In this document: piece after piece, positions 57,194 to 64,000 of the stretch | Layout of the letters: each line of letters opens with the position of its first letter | Position numbering within the stretch: position 1 is the stretch's first letter | Origin: Brevundimonas sp. | GTDB lineage: Bacteria > Pseudomonadota > Alphaproteobacteria > Caulobacterales > Caulobacteraceae | Assembly: GCF_027484365.1 (NCBI RefSeq) | Contig: NZ_JAIXTC010000016.1 | Location: 1-64,000, forward strand | Length of the DNA: 64,000 nucleotides | Reading direction: 5' to 3' | Notes under the pieces: model-generated | What the model was told of the DNA's origin: nothing | The model's database searches: none | Seen by the model: the letters and a program-made list of their open reading frames with translations, nothing else | Program-made: the position numbers and the translations under genes

Positions 57194-57661
57194 ATGGAAA
57201 AGCTGTTCGTCCGTTTCGCCACCCTGACCGCCAAGATCGCGGGCAAGCCGTGGACCTTCATCGCCTGTCTCGGAATCGTCCTCGTCTGGGGCGTATCGGG
57301 GCCGTTGTTCGGATTCAGCGAGACCTGGCAGCTGGTGATCAACACCGGCACGACCATCATCACCTTCCTGATGGTCTTCCTCATCCAGAACACCCAGAAC
57401 CGGGATGGCGCAGCGATGCAGGCCAAGCTGGATGAGCTGGTCTATGCGGTGAAGAAGGCCGACGCCCGGTTCATCGGCATCGAACACCTGACCGAGAGCG
57501 AGCTCGAAAAGATCCTGGAGGAGGTCGAGAAGCGCGGGCTGGAGGTCCATGCGGGCAAGCCGGCGCGCGCCATCAGGGGTCGGCCCGGGGTCCGTGCGGA
57601 GGACGTCGAGGCCGTCCGGCCGAAGGCGGCGCCCCGGTCGCGCGCGAAGTCCGGGGCGTGA
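57194..57661 (+). CDS. Low-affinity iron permease family membrane protein
   Basis: 155 residues from ATG 57194. Two membrane helices (about residues 20-40, WTFIACLGIVLVWGVSGPLF; and ~50-70, INTGTTIITFLMVFLIQN), with the family motif GFSETWQLVINTGTTIITFL followed by MVFLIQNTQNRDGAAMQAKL. The rest is a basic, helical cytoplasmic tail. The family is related to yeast Fet4, but bacterial members are short and their transport activity is not well shown. Its stop overlaps the SemiSWEET start (GTGA), so they are co-expressed. Confidence 0.85.
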   Translation: MEKLFVRFATLTAKIAGKPWTFIACLGIVLVWGVSGPLFGFSETWQLVINTGTTIITFLMVFLIQNTQNRDGAAMQAKLDELVYAVKKADARFIGIEHLTESELEKILEEVEKRGLEVHAGKPARAIRGRPGVRAEDVEAVRPKAAPRSRAKSGA

Positions 57662-57939
57662 GCGATCTTATTGCCAATGGTTTCGGGACGACGGCGGCGG
57701 CCTGTTCGATCGTCAGTTTCGCGCCGCAGATGATCAAGATCTGGAAGGCGCGGGACGCGTCGTCGGTGTCGCTGAGGACCTATGCGCTGACGGTGACCTG
57801 TTTCGTGCTGTGGGTGGTCTATGGCGTGCTGACCGAGGCCTGGCCGGTGACTATCGCCAACGCCGCCGCCCTGGTGGTGGCGAGCGGGGTGCTGCTCATG
57901 AAATGGCGGTTCCGGAACGGGAACCCGGAAGAGGTCTAG
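57658..57939 (+). CDS. SemiSWEET sugar transporter
   Basis: 93 residues, GTG start. A PQ-loop protein with three membrane helices: FGTTAAACSIVSFAPQMIKI (PQ motif at the end of helix 1), SSVSLRTYALTVTCFVLWVV (helix 2) and ITIANAAALVVASGVLLMKW-like helix 3. SemiSWEETs work as dimers and move mono- or disaccharides across the inner membrane. Its end overlaps the convergent pectate-lyase gene by four bases; together with the receptor beyond it, this suggests carbohydrate uptake. Confidence 0.93.
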   Translation: MSDLIANGFGTTAAACSIVSFAPQMIKIWKARDASSVSLRTYALTVTCFVLWVVYGVLTEAWPVTIANAAALVVASGVLLMKWRFRNGNPEEV

Positions 57940-59303
57940 GTCGCGAGACTGTTCAGCCAGTCTTCGAGATTGGTGTAGCCGTCTCCGTCGCGGTCGGCCG
58001 CGCCGTCGGCTGTTGAGGGATCAAGGCCGTGGGCCGTCTCCCAGGCGTCGGGCATGCCGTCGGCGTCTGAATCGGTCCAGGGCGTGCCCGGCGCGAGGTC
58101 GGGCCAGCCGCCGACGTCGGTCTGGGAGTTGATGATCCGGCCCGTGCCGTCGAGGACCCCGGCGACGATGCGCGTGTCCACGGCGTCCCGGGCATGCGAG
58201 GCGCCGGCCCTGGCCAGCACCGAGGCCCAGGCCTGATCCGCCGTTTCGGTCGCGCTCATGGCCCAGTCGGGGAGGGCGGTCAGGCGATAGCCGGGCGAGT
58301 CGTCACCGGTCACGGGGGCCCAGGGATCGGCGGGAACGACGCCGTCGACGCTGTTGCCCTCGAACCAGGCGTGGGCGGCGGCGGACTCTTCCTCGAAGAT
58401 CAGGGCGCCGGTCGAATCCGGGCCGCGCCTGTAGGCATTGCGGGCGAAGACATAGGTCGAGATGGTGGCGGGGTCCTTGTCCGAGTTGTAGCCGGCGTGA
58501 CCCTGGCCCCAGTTGTAGAAGACGTTGTTGGTGAACTCGAAATAGGGGCCGACCGGATCAATGTCGGGGGTCAGGTAGTTGCCGGGACGCGGCATTCTGG
58601 CGCGGTGGGCGGCCCACAGATTGTGGTGGAAGGTGAACCGGGCCCCGCGATTGCCGCGCACCAGGGAGCCATAGCCATGGTCGCCCTTGGAATGGGTCGA
58701 CAGATTCAGGCTCTCGGCGATGATCGACCACTGGACGGTGACGGCGTCGATGACGCGGTCGCGGCTGCCGATCGAGAGGGTCTCGTCGACCGACCAGGAG
58801 GCGGAGACGTGGTCGAGGACGATGCGCTGGCCCCGGTCGATGGTGATCGCGTCGGTCTCGACCCCCTGCTCGTCGCCGAGCCGCGACCGGATGTAGCGGA
58901 TCACCACGTCGTCGGCAGAGATCAACAGAGGCTGGCCGCGCAGGGTGACCCCTCCGCCGGGCGCTGTCTGTCCGGCGATGGTGATACGGGGCTCGCGGAT
59001 GCGCAGCGGCGTGGCCAACCGGATCGTCCCGCCGATGTCGAAGACGACCGTGCGCGGGCCGTCCGTCTCCACGGCGGCGCGCAGGCTGCCCGGACCCGAA
59101 TCGTTCAGGTTGGTGACGCGCAGCACCGCCCCTCCGCGCCCGCCGAGCGCCGCACGACCGGCGCCGAGCGCGCCCGGGAAGGCGACCACCGTGGTCGCAT
59201 CGACCTGTGCGGGCGCAGCGGCCGTGGCGCAGCCCGCGGCTGTGGCGAGAATGCCAGCCGCGACGGCTGCCTGAGCGAGACGGGTTGCAAGATCGGTCTT
59301 CAT
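57936..59303 (-). CDS. Pectate lyase-like right-handed beta-helix protein
   Basis: 455 residues from ATG 59303. Signal with a possible lipobox (ILATAAGC, weak at -3) or a signal-peptidase I site. The body is a pectate-lyase-type beta helix: LNDSGPGSLRAAVETDGPRT, VVFDIGGTIRL, ITIAGQTAPGGGVTLRGQPL, IVLDHVSASWSVDETLSIGS, FTFHHNLWAAHRARMPR and FEFTNNVFYNWGQGH, as in family PL1. The C-terminus (~415-450) has two calcium-loop repeats (DSDADGMPDAWE and DRDGDGYTNLEDW). It probably cuts polygalacturonate or a related acidic polysaccharide. Divergent from the TonB receptor across two operator-like sites. Confidence 0.88.
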   Translation of the reverse strand: MKTDLATRLAQAAVAAGILATAAGCATAAAPAQVDATTVVAFPGALGAGRAALGGRGGAVLRVTNLNDSGPGSLRAAVETDGPRTVVFDIGGTIRLATPLRIREPRITIAGQTAPGGGVTLRGQPLLISADDVVIRYIRSRLGDEQGVETDAITIDRGQRIVLDHVSASWSVDETLSIGSRDRVIDAVTVQWSIIAESLNLSTHSKGDHGYGSLVRGNRGARFTFHHNLWAAHRARMPRPGNYLTPDIDPVGPYFEFTNNVFYNWGQGHAGYNSDKDPATISTYVFARNAYRRGPDSTGALIFEEESAAAHAWFEGNSVDGVVPADPWAPVTGDDSPGYRLTALPDWAMSATETADQAWASVLARAGASHARDAVDTRIVAGVLDGTGRIINSQTDVGGWPDLAPGTPWTDSDADGMPDAWETAHGLDPSTADGAADRDGDGYTNLEDWLNSLAT

Positions 59304-59320
59304 CGGGTTAGGCTCGCCAT

Positions 59321-59334
59321 TGATACCGGTGTCA
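59321..59334. promoter_or_regulatory. Operator-like palindrome 1 (LacI type)
   Basis: TGATACCGGTGTCA, an imperfect palindrome centred on CCGG, of the length and shape bound by LacI-family regulators. An identical copy lies at 59355-59368, start to start 34 bp. Confidence 0.65.
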
Positions 59335-59354
59335 GGTCGCTTGTCGTCCGCAAA

Positions 59355-59368
59355 TGATACCGGTGTCA
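59355..59368. promoter_or_regulatory. Operator-like palindrome 2 (LacI type)
   Basis: Second exact copy of TGATACCGGTGTCA. Both copies sit between the divergent starts of the pectate lyase and the TonB receptor, and about three helical turns separate them, so one regulator could control both genes. No LacI-type gene is in the window. Confidence 0.65.
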
Positions 59369-59450
59369 ATCGGTCACGGGGAAGGCTCCGGACCGACTAT
59401 AACAGATCGGCGGCAAGCCGGCGTCATGACATTCCTTGGGAGGAGGCACT

Positions 59451-62447
59451 ATGTATCAGTATCGTCAGGGGCGCCCGTGCGCGCTTCGTCAAGGGCTCGT
59501 GGCCGGTGCGTCCGGCCTGGCCATCGCGCTGACCCTGGGGGTCGCGTCGGCGTCCGCCCAGACCGCGCCCGCACAGGATGAGGAAGCGACCCAGGTCGAC
59601 GAAATCGTCGTCACCGGCTTCCGCGCGTCGCTGGACGCAGCCCTGGGGATCAAGCGTCGCGAAGCGGGCGTCGTCGACGCCATCGTCGCCGAAGATATCG
59701 CCGACTTCCCCGACCTGAACCTGGCCGAAGCCGTCCAGCGCATCCCGGGCGTCTCGATCGACCGTGACGCCGGCGAAGGCCGTTCGATCACGGTTCGCGG
59801 CCTGTCCTCGGACTTCACCCGCACCCGCATCAACGGCATGGAGGCCCAGGCCACCACGGGCGGCACGGACTCTTCGGGCGGCGCCAACCGCGGCCGCGGC
59901 TTCGACTTCAACGTCTTCGCTTCCGAGCTGTTCAACTCGATCACGGTGCGCAAGACGGCCGCCGCCGAGACCGAGGAAGGCTCGCTGGGCGCGACCATCG
60001 ACCTGCAGGCCACGCGCCCGTTCGACTATGACGGCTTCACCCTCGCGGCCTCGGTCCAGGGCGGCTACAACGACCTGTCGGAAACGACCAACCCGCGCGG
60101 CGCCCTGCTGCTGTCCAACACCTGGAACGACGGCATGTTCGGCGCCCTGGTGTCGGTCGCCTATTCCGAGCGCGACCTGTGGGAAGAGGGCTTCAGCTCC
60201 GTGCGCTGGGCCCCGGCCGCGGCGCCGGGCTCGACCAACTCCGGCGGCTTCTGCTCGCCGATCGGCGTGCCGACCCAGAACCCGGCGAACAGCACCGCCA
60301 ACGGCACCACGGCCACGACCTGCGCCACCGGCGTGAACCGTCCGGCCGGGACCGCCGAGAACATCGCCGCCTACAACACCGCCAACCAGGCCGGCGTCTT
60401 CGTCCCGCGCCTGCCCCGCTACGGCCGCCTGACCCACCACCAGGAGCGTCTGGGTGTCACCGGTTCGTTCCAGTTCAAGCCCGATGACGACACGGTCATG
60501 AGCCTTGACGTCCTCTATTCCAAGCTGGACGCGACCCGTCAGGAAGACTTCCTGGAATCCCTGTCGTTCAGCCGCAACGCGGCCGCCGGCGGCCAGACCC
60601 AGATCGCCGTGCGTCAGGCGGTGGTCGAGAACAACGCCCTGGTCTACGGCGTCTTCGACAACGTCGATGTCCGCTCCGAGCAGCGCTACGACGAACTGTC
60701 GACCGAGTTCACCCAGGTGAACTTCACCATCGACCGTCAGTTCACCGACACCCTGCGCGGCAAGTTCTACATCGGTCGGGCACAGTCGGAGTTCAGCAAC
60801 CCGGTCCAGACGACGGTCACCCTCGATCGCCAGAACGTGCAGGGCTACTCCTTCGACTTCCGCAACAACCCGAATACGCCGGTCCTCAGCTACGGCTTCG
60901 ACGTCGCCAATCCGGCCAACTGGGGCTGGCGGGACGTCAGCCTGGGCACGACCCTGTCCAGCCTGCCGCGTTCGGAAATCCGTCTGCGTCCGAACGGCGT
61001 GGACACCACATTCGAGGCGGTTTCGGGCGACATCGAGTGGGACGCGAACGACTGGCTGACCCTCAAGGCAGGCCTGAACGGCAAGACCTATCTGTCGGAT
61101 TCCTACGAGTTCCGGCGGACGGACGAGACGGTGGTTCCGGCCCTGCCGGCCGGCACGACGATCGCCGGCATCACCAATCTGCTGACCGGCTTCGGCGCCG
61201 ATCTGATCCCGGGCGGCACGGCCACGTCGTGGGTTCGTCCAAACCTCAACGCCATCGCCAGCCTGTTCAACATCTACTGCAACTGCAACACGGGCGTGGC
61301 CGGCGGTGATTTCACCCTGACCAGCATCACCAACGGCAACGCCCGCGGCGGCAACCGCACGATCGAGGAGAACGACTTCGCCTATTACGTCCAGGCGGAC
61401 TTCAACACCGATCTGTTCGGCATGCCGTTCCGCGGCAACTTGGGCGTTCGCAAGGCCTACACCGAGCTGATCGCCGAGGGCTATTCGTCCACGGCCGGCG
61501 GTTCGCGGGTGCGGGGAGAGAACAAGTACGACGACACCCTGCCGTCGCTGAACCTGGCCATCGAGCCGATGGAGGACCTGATCGTCCGCTTCGGCGCCGC
61601 CAAGGTCATGGCGCGTCCGCAGATCGGCAACACCCTGGCCGGGACCAACTATCTGGTGCCGACCACCTCGCTGGCGGCGACGGGCCCGAACTTCACGGCC
61701 AGCATCGGCAACGTGAACCTGGAACCGTTCCGCGCCAAGACCTACGACTTCACCGTCGAATGGTATTTCGCTCCGGAAAGCCTGCTGTCCTTCGCCTACT
61801 TCTACAAGGACATCGACACCTACATTCAGATCATCCGCCAGGACCTGCCGTACACGACCCTGACCGGTCTGAACCCGTCGGCGTTCGATCCCAGCCTGTG
61901 CACCGCCGCCTGCTCCGGCTCGACCGTCTTCCAGCTGACCTCGGCGGTGAACACCGAGGGCGGCCCGCTGAAGGGCTTCGAGATCAGCTACCAGCAGCCC
62001 TTCCGCTTCCTGCCGGGCTTCCTGGCGAACACGGGCGTCCAGCTGAACTACACCCACGTCGAGTCCGAGATCGACTACTGCAGCGACGCGCTGTGCACGA
62101 CCTTCGTGACCAACGACCTGATCAACCTGTCGCCGGAGGCCTGGAACAGCACCCTGTACTACGAGGATGACCGGTTCTCGGCGCGCGTCTCGGCCTCCTA
62201 CCGCCAGGAGTATCTGCAGAACGTGCCTGGCCGGAACGGCAACCCGATCGAGGGCAAGAACGAGACCCTCAACTGGGACGTCTCGTCCTCCTTCAACCTC
62301 ACCGAACAGGTCAGCCTGACCTTCGAGGGGCTGAACCTGACCGACGAGGAGAACCATCAGTACGTCGGCGACGGCAACCGCCTGTCGACGTCGGTCTACC
62401 ACCACACGGGCCGCCAGTTCTATTTCGGCGCGCGCTACCGCTTCTGA
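59451..62447 (+). CDS. TonB-dependent receptor, probable carbohydrate transporter
   Basis: 998 residues from ATG 59451, which has GGGAGGAGG at ideal spacing. A signal peptide (LAIALTLGVASASAQ) is followed by a TonB-box-like VDEIVVTG, a plug domain (AEAVQRIPGVSIDRDAGEGR, SITVRGLSSDFTRTRINGM) and a 22-strand barrel ending GRQFYFGARYRF. The length and the long extracellular loops with Cys pairs (NIYCNCNTG, SLCTAACSG, YCSDALCTTF) suit TonB receptors of the carbohydrate-utilisation type. The neighbouring lyase and shared operators suggest oligogalacturonide or a similar ligand. A strong terminator follows. Confidence 0.93.
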   Translation: MYQYRQGRPCALRQGLVAGASGLAIALTLGVASASAQTAPAQDEEATQVDEIVVTGFRASLDAALGIKRREAGVVDAIVAEDIADFPDLNLAEAVQRIPGVSIDRDAGEGRSITVRGLSSDFTRTRINGMEAQATTGGTDSSGGANRGRGFDFNVFASELFNSITVRKTAAAETEEGSLGATIDLQATRPFDYDGFTLAASVQGGYNDLSETTNPRGALLLSNTWNDGMFGALVSVAYSERDLWEEGFSSVRWAPAAAPGSTNSGGFCSPIGVPTQNPANSTANGTTATTCATGVNRPAGTAENIAAYNTANQAGVFVPRLPRYGRLTHHQERLGVTGSFQFKPDDDTVMSLDVLYSKLDATRQEDFLESLSFSRNAAAGGQTQIAVRQAVVENNALVYGVFDNVDVRSEQRYDELSTEFTQVNFTIDRQFTDTLRGKFYIGRAQSEFSNPVQTTVTLDRQNVQGYSFDFRNNPNTPVLSYGFDVANPANWGWRDVSLGTTLSSLPRSEIRLRPNGVDTTFEAVSGDIEWDANDWLTLKAGLNGKTYLSDSYEFRRTDETVVPALPAGTTIAGITNLLTGFGADLIPGGTATSWVRPNLNAIASLFNIYCNCNTGVAGGDFTLTSITNGNARGGNRTIEENDFAYYVQADFNTDLFGMPFRGNLGVRKAYTELIAEGYSSTAGGSRVRGENKYDDTLPSLNLAIEPMEDLIVRFGAAKVMARPQIGNTLAGTNYLVPTTSLAATGPNFTASIGNVNLEPFRAKTYDFTVEWYFAPESLLSFAYFYKDIDTYIQIIRQDLPYTTLTGLNPSAFDPSLCTAACSGSTVFQLTSAVNTEGGPLKGFEISYQQPFRFLPGFLANTGVQLNYTHVESEIDYCSDALCTTFVTNDLINLSPEAWNSTLYYEDDRFSARVSASYRQEYLQNVPGRNGNPIEGKNETLNWDVSSSFNLTEQVSLTFEGLNLTDEENHQYVGDGNRLSTSVYHHTGRQFYFGARYRF

Positions 62448-62474
62448 GGATCGTTCACTCCTGAACGCGACCTG

Positions 62475-62509
62475 GGCCGGGGAAGGGAAACCTTCTCCGG
62501 CCTTTTTTT
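62475..62509 (+). terminator. Rho-independent terminator of the TonB receptor gene
   Basis: A 12-bp stem GGCCGGGGAAGG (62475-62486), loop GAAA, CCTTCTCCGGCC (62491-62502) with one G-U-type pair, followed by seven T (62503-62509). It begins 27 bases after the receptor stop. Confidence 0.93.
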
Positions 62510-62573
62510 GATGCGTGGGGCCGGAAATCGGCGCGCAACTCGCAGCCAATGTTGCGAGCAGTCCGGCTTGCTC

Positions 62574-63413
62574 TTAACCCGCCGTGCGACGCCGCCCGGT
62601 CACCACCACGTCGACCGTACGGTCGCGGCGGATGCGGGCGATGCGGCTGTCGAGGGCCTGGGTCACGTCGCCGACGGTGACCGTGGTGATGACGCGGTAG
62701 TGGTTCGAGGTGAAGCCGGTCCCGGGCAGGCTCGGGGCGCCCTCGGTCGCGAGGTCGGCGGGGTTCAGCAGGCCGTTCCGGGACCGGACCGCCAGCAGTT
62801 TGCCGGCGACCTCGGCGTCGTTCGTCATCAGGGTCAGAAGCGGCAGGCCGACGGTGTTCAGATTGATCGTCGCGTCCCCGGGCAGGATGACGACATAGGG
62901 GGCCAGCCTGTCGAGATCGGCGCGGGGTACGCCCGCGGCGACGATCAGACTGTCGTCGGTCAGGGGGCCGGCGACGCGGACGACCGAGGCGATGCGGATC
63001 AGGGACGCCGGGTCGAGGCCCAGCGACGCCCCGATGGACTGGAACAGGGCGATCGGAGCCGCCTCGCCGGACTGCATGGTGTTGAGGTTGAAACGGCTCT
63101 GTTCGTCCTCGATGACGAGGGCGAAGCGGCCGCCGGGAACGGCAATGTCCTGCTGACCCAGCTGGGCCCAGGGTTCGGAGAGGTTGTCGGTTCCGGCCGC
63201 GACCAGGGCGTCGCGGCGCAGGGTGGTGACGGCCGAAAGCTCGCCCGCGCGGGCGTAGGCGTTGGCCTGGGCCGCGTCGCGCAGACGGGTGGACCGCTGG
63301 ACCTCTATGTCCTGGGTCGAGACCATGATCAGGACTGCGACGCTGGCCACGGCGAGGACCAGCAGGACGTTGAGCAGGATCATGCCCTCGCGGCGGGTCA
63401 GCTTGAGCCTCAT
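62574..63413 (-). CDS. gspK: Type II secretion system minor pseudopilin GspK
   Basis: 279 residues. The N-terminus is a type IV pilin-like leader and helix (REGMILLNVLLVLAVASVAV) with the KL-type basic stretch before it. The large extra domain typical of GspK follows (FALVIEDEQSRFNLNTMQSG, the LGLDPASLIRIASVVRV helix and APYVVILPGDATINLNTVGL). GspK sits at the tip of the pseudopilus that drives proteins through the secretin. It overlaps gspJ by four bases (ATGA), so they are one operon reading leftward. The gene lies about 65 bases beyond the receptor terminator. Confidence 0.9.
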   Translation of the reverse strand: MRLKLTRREGMILLNVLLVLAVASVAVLIMVSTQDIEVQRSTRLRDAAQANAYARAGELSAVTTLRRDALVAAGTDNLSEPWAQLGQQDIAVPGGRFALVIEDEQSRFNLNTMQSGEAAPIALFQSIGASLGLDPASLIRIASVVRVAGPLTDDSLIVAAGVPRADLDRLAPYVVILPGDATINLNTVGLPLLTLMTNDAEVAGKLLAVRSRNGLLNPADLATEGAPSLPGTGFTSNHYRVITTVTVGDVTQALDSRIARIRRDRTVDVVVTGRRRTAG

Positions 63414-64000
63414 GGCGCGACGACCGGGAGCGCCGGCTCCATCAGCGGGATGGAGGCGACGCGACGCAGGGTGGCGGTCGGCTGGCCGTCGACGCCGGCC
63501 AGGGTGATGTCGAGCGCCACGGCGGTGACGCCTTCGTTGGGCGCAGGGCCGGTCGACAGGGGCCGACCGTCGGGACCGATCAACGGCAGGGCGGGCTGCT
63601 GCGGCTGGGGCCAGGCCTCAAGCCAGTCGCCACGACGCCGGTGGAAGGTCCAGCGCAGGCTTGAAACCTCGGTCAGCAGGGTCTGGACGCGCTCCCCGCC
63701 GGCTCCGGTGATTGTGCGGGTCAGAGCGTCGCCGTTGAGGTCATAGCGGACGGTGACGATGCCGCCGGTGATGTCGGCCTTCTGCAATGAAAGGGAGGCT
63801 GCGCCGCCCCCGAGCGAGCCGCTGATCTGGTCGAGGTCGGACGAGACGACCAGCATGGCGCGCTGGATCTCCGCCATCCGGCCGAGGCGGGTGTCGGTCC
63901 CGTCCTGGGTTCGCAGGACACTGTTCAGCAGGGTAAAGCCGGCGACGCCGATCAGGGCGAACAGGCCCATGGCGATCAGCACCTCGATCAGGGTGAAACC
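63410..64000 (-). CDS. gspJ: Type II secretion system minor pseudopilin GspJ, partial
   Basis: Incomplete: the frame runs off the right edge with GFTLIEVLIAMGLFALIGVA, the prepilin peptidase recognition segment, so only the short leader is missing. At least 197 residues are visible. The rest is as in GspJ: RMAEIQRAMLVVSSDLDQIS, VRYDLNGDALTRTITGAGGE, VSSLRWTFHRRRGDWLEAWP, and LPLIGPDGRPLSTGPAP near the C-terminus. It forms the tip complex with GspK and GspI; gspI and gspH are expected beyond the edge. Confidence 0.88.
   Translation of the reverse strand, partial: GFTLIEVLIAMGLFALIGVAGFTLLNSVLRTQDGTDTRLGRMAEIQRAMLVVSSDLDQISGSLGGGAASLSLQKADITGGIVTVRYDLNGDALTRTITGAGGERVQTLLTEVSSLRWTFHRRRGDWLEAWPQPQQPALPLIGPDGRPLSTGPAPNEGVTAVALDITLAGVDGQPTATLRRVASIPLMEPALPVVAP

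Noticed and set aside
59424..62549. Long minus-strand open frame opposite the TonB receptor (over 1000 codons).
   Set aside because: The receptor has a signal peptide, plug and barrel motifs and an ideal ribosome site; the antisense frame has none and overlaps its terminator.

Overview
The window is high-GC, gene-dense DNA from an alphaproteobacterium, most likely a member of the Caulobacteraceae and plausibly Brevundimonas. The pointers are a sciP homologue (CtrA inhibitor, DUF1153) beside flagellar hook genes, hook operons with sigma-54 promoters, a large TonB-dependent receptor, DPP-IV-type peptidases and CCA-encoding tRNA genes. The genus is inferred from gene content, not from a marker gene. 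I saw no phage, insertion sequence, plasmid gene or CRISPR array; this reads as ordinary chromosome.

Layout. 0.3-7.3 kb: a small membrane protein, then tamB and tamA (translocation and assembly module) and a lipoprotein. 7.4-10.4 kb: an orphan hybrid histidine kinase, an alpha-methylacyl-CoA racemase-like enzyme and tRNA-Lys(UUU). 10.6-18.2 kb: two lipoproteins, tgt (queuosine), a thioesterase, an HxlR regulator with a glutathione transferase, a hemerythrin protein, mnmA and sciP. 18.4-25.8 kb: flagellar hook cluster, with fliK-flgD-flgE and flgK-flgL diverging from two well-matched sigma-54 promoters. 25.8-28.6 kb: a two-gene DNA repair cassette (radical SAM protein plus DUF4130-UdgX fusion); the second gene carries a 129-bp palindromic element in frame. 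28.7-32.2 kb: Mla/MCE-type lipid transporter (permease, ATPase, MCE protein, lipoprotein). 32.3-35.3 kb: a divergent TelA-like protein and a 3-oxoacid CoA-transferase operon with a carboxymuconolactone-decarboxylase gene between its subunit genes.

35.5-37.2 kb: two exported proteins built from one and two copies of the same ~110-residue domain. 37.3-41.0 kb: a compact locus of two SGNH hydrolases, an MBOAT acyltransferase and a one-helix membrane protein, probably an O-acetylation module for a surface polysaccharide. 41-47.7 kb: DUF1800/DUF1501 pair and a large periplasmic PD40/amidohydrolase protein. 47.8-51.5 kb: small membrane protein, tRNA-Lys(CUU), amino-acid permease with an Hpt protein, DUF1330 protein, chorismate mutase and ferredoxin-NADP reductase. 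51.7-57.1 kb: DPP-IV-like peptidase followed by two tandem paralogous amidases, one secreted and one lipoprotein. 57.2-62.5 kb: low-affinity iron permease-like protein, SemiSWEET sugar transporter, pectate-lyase-like protein and a TonB-dependent receptor; the last two diverge across two identical LacI-type operator-like palindromes, suggesting a small carbohydrate-utilisation locus. 62.6-64 kb: gspK and a partial gspJ of a type II secretion system running off the right edge.

The observations I rate highest are the in-frame palindromic element in the UdgX gene, the radical SAM/UdgX cassette itself, the SGNH-SGNH-MBOAT module, the paired operators at the pectate lyase/receptor promoter, the TelA-like protein with an acidic insertion, and the tandem-domain exported proteins. 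Nothing here could be tested by database search; functions are read from motifs, order and family knowledge.
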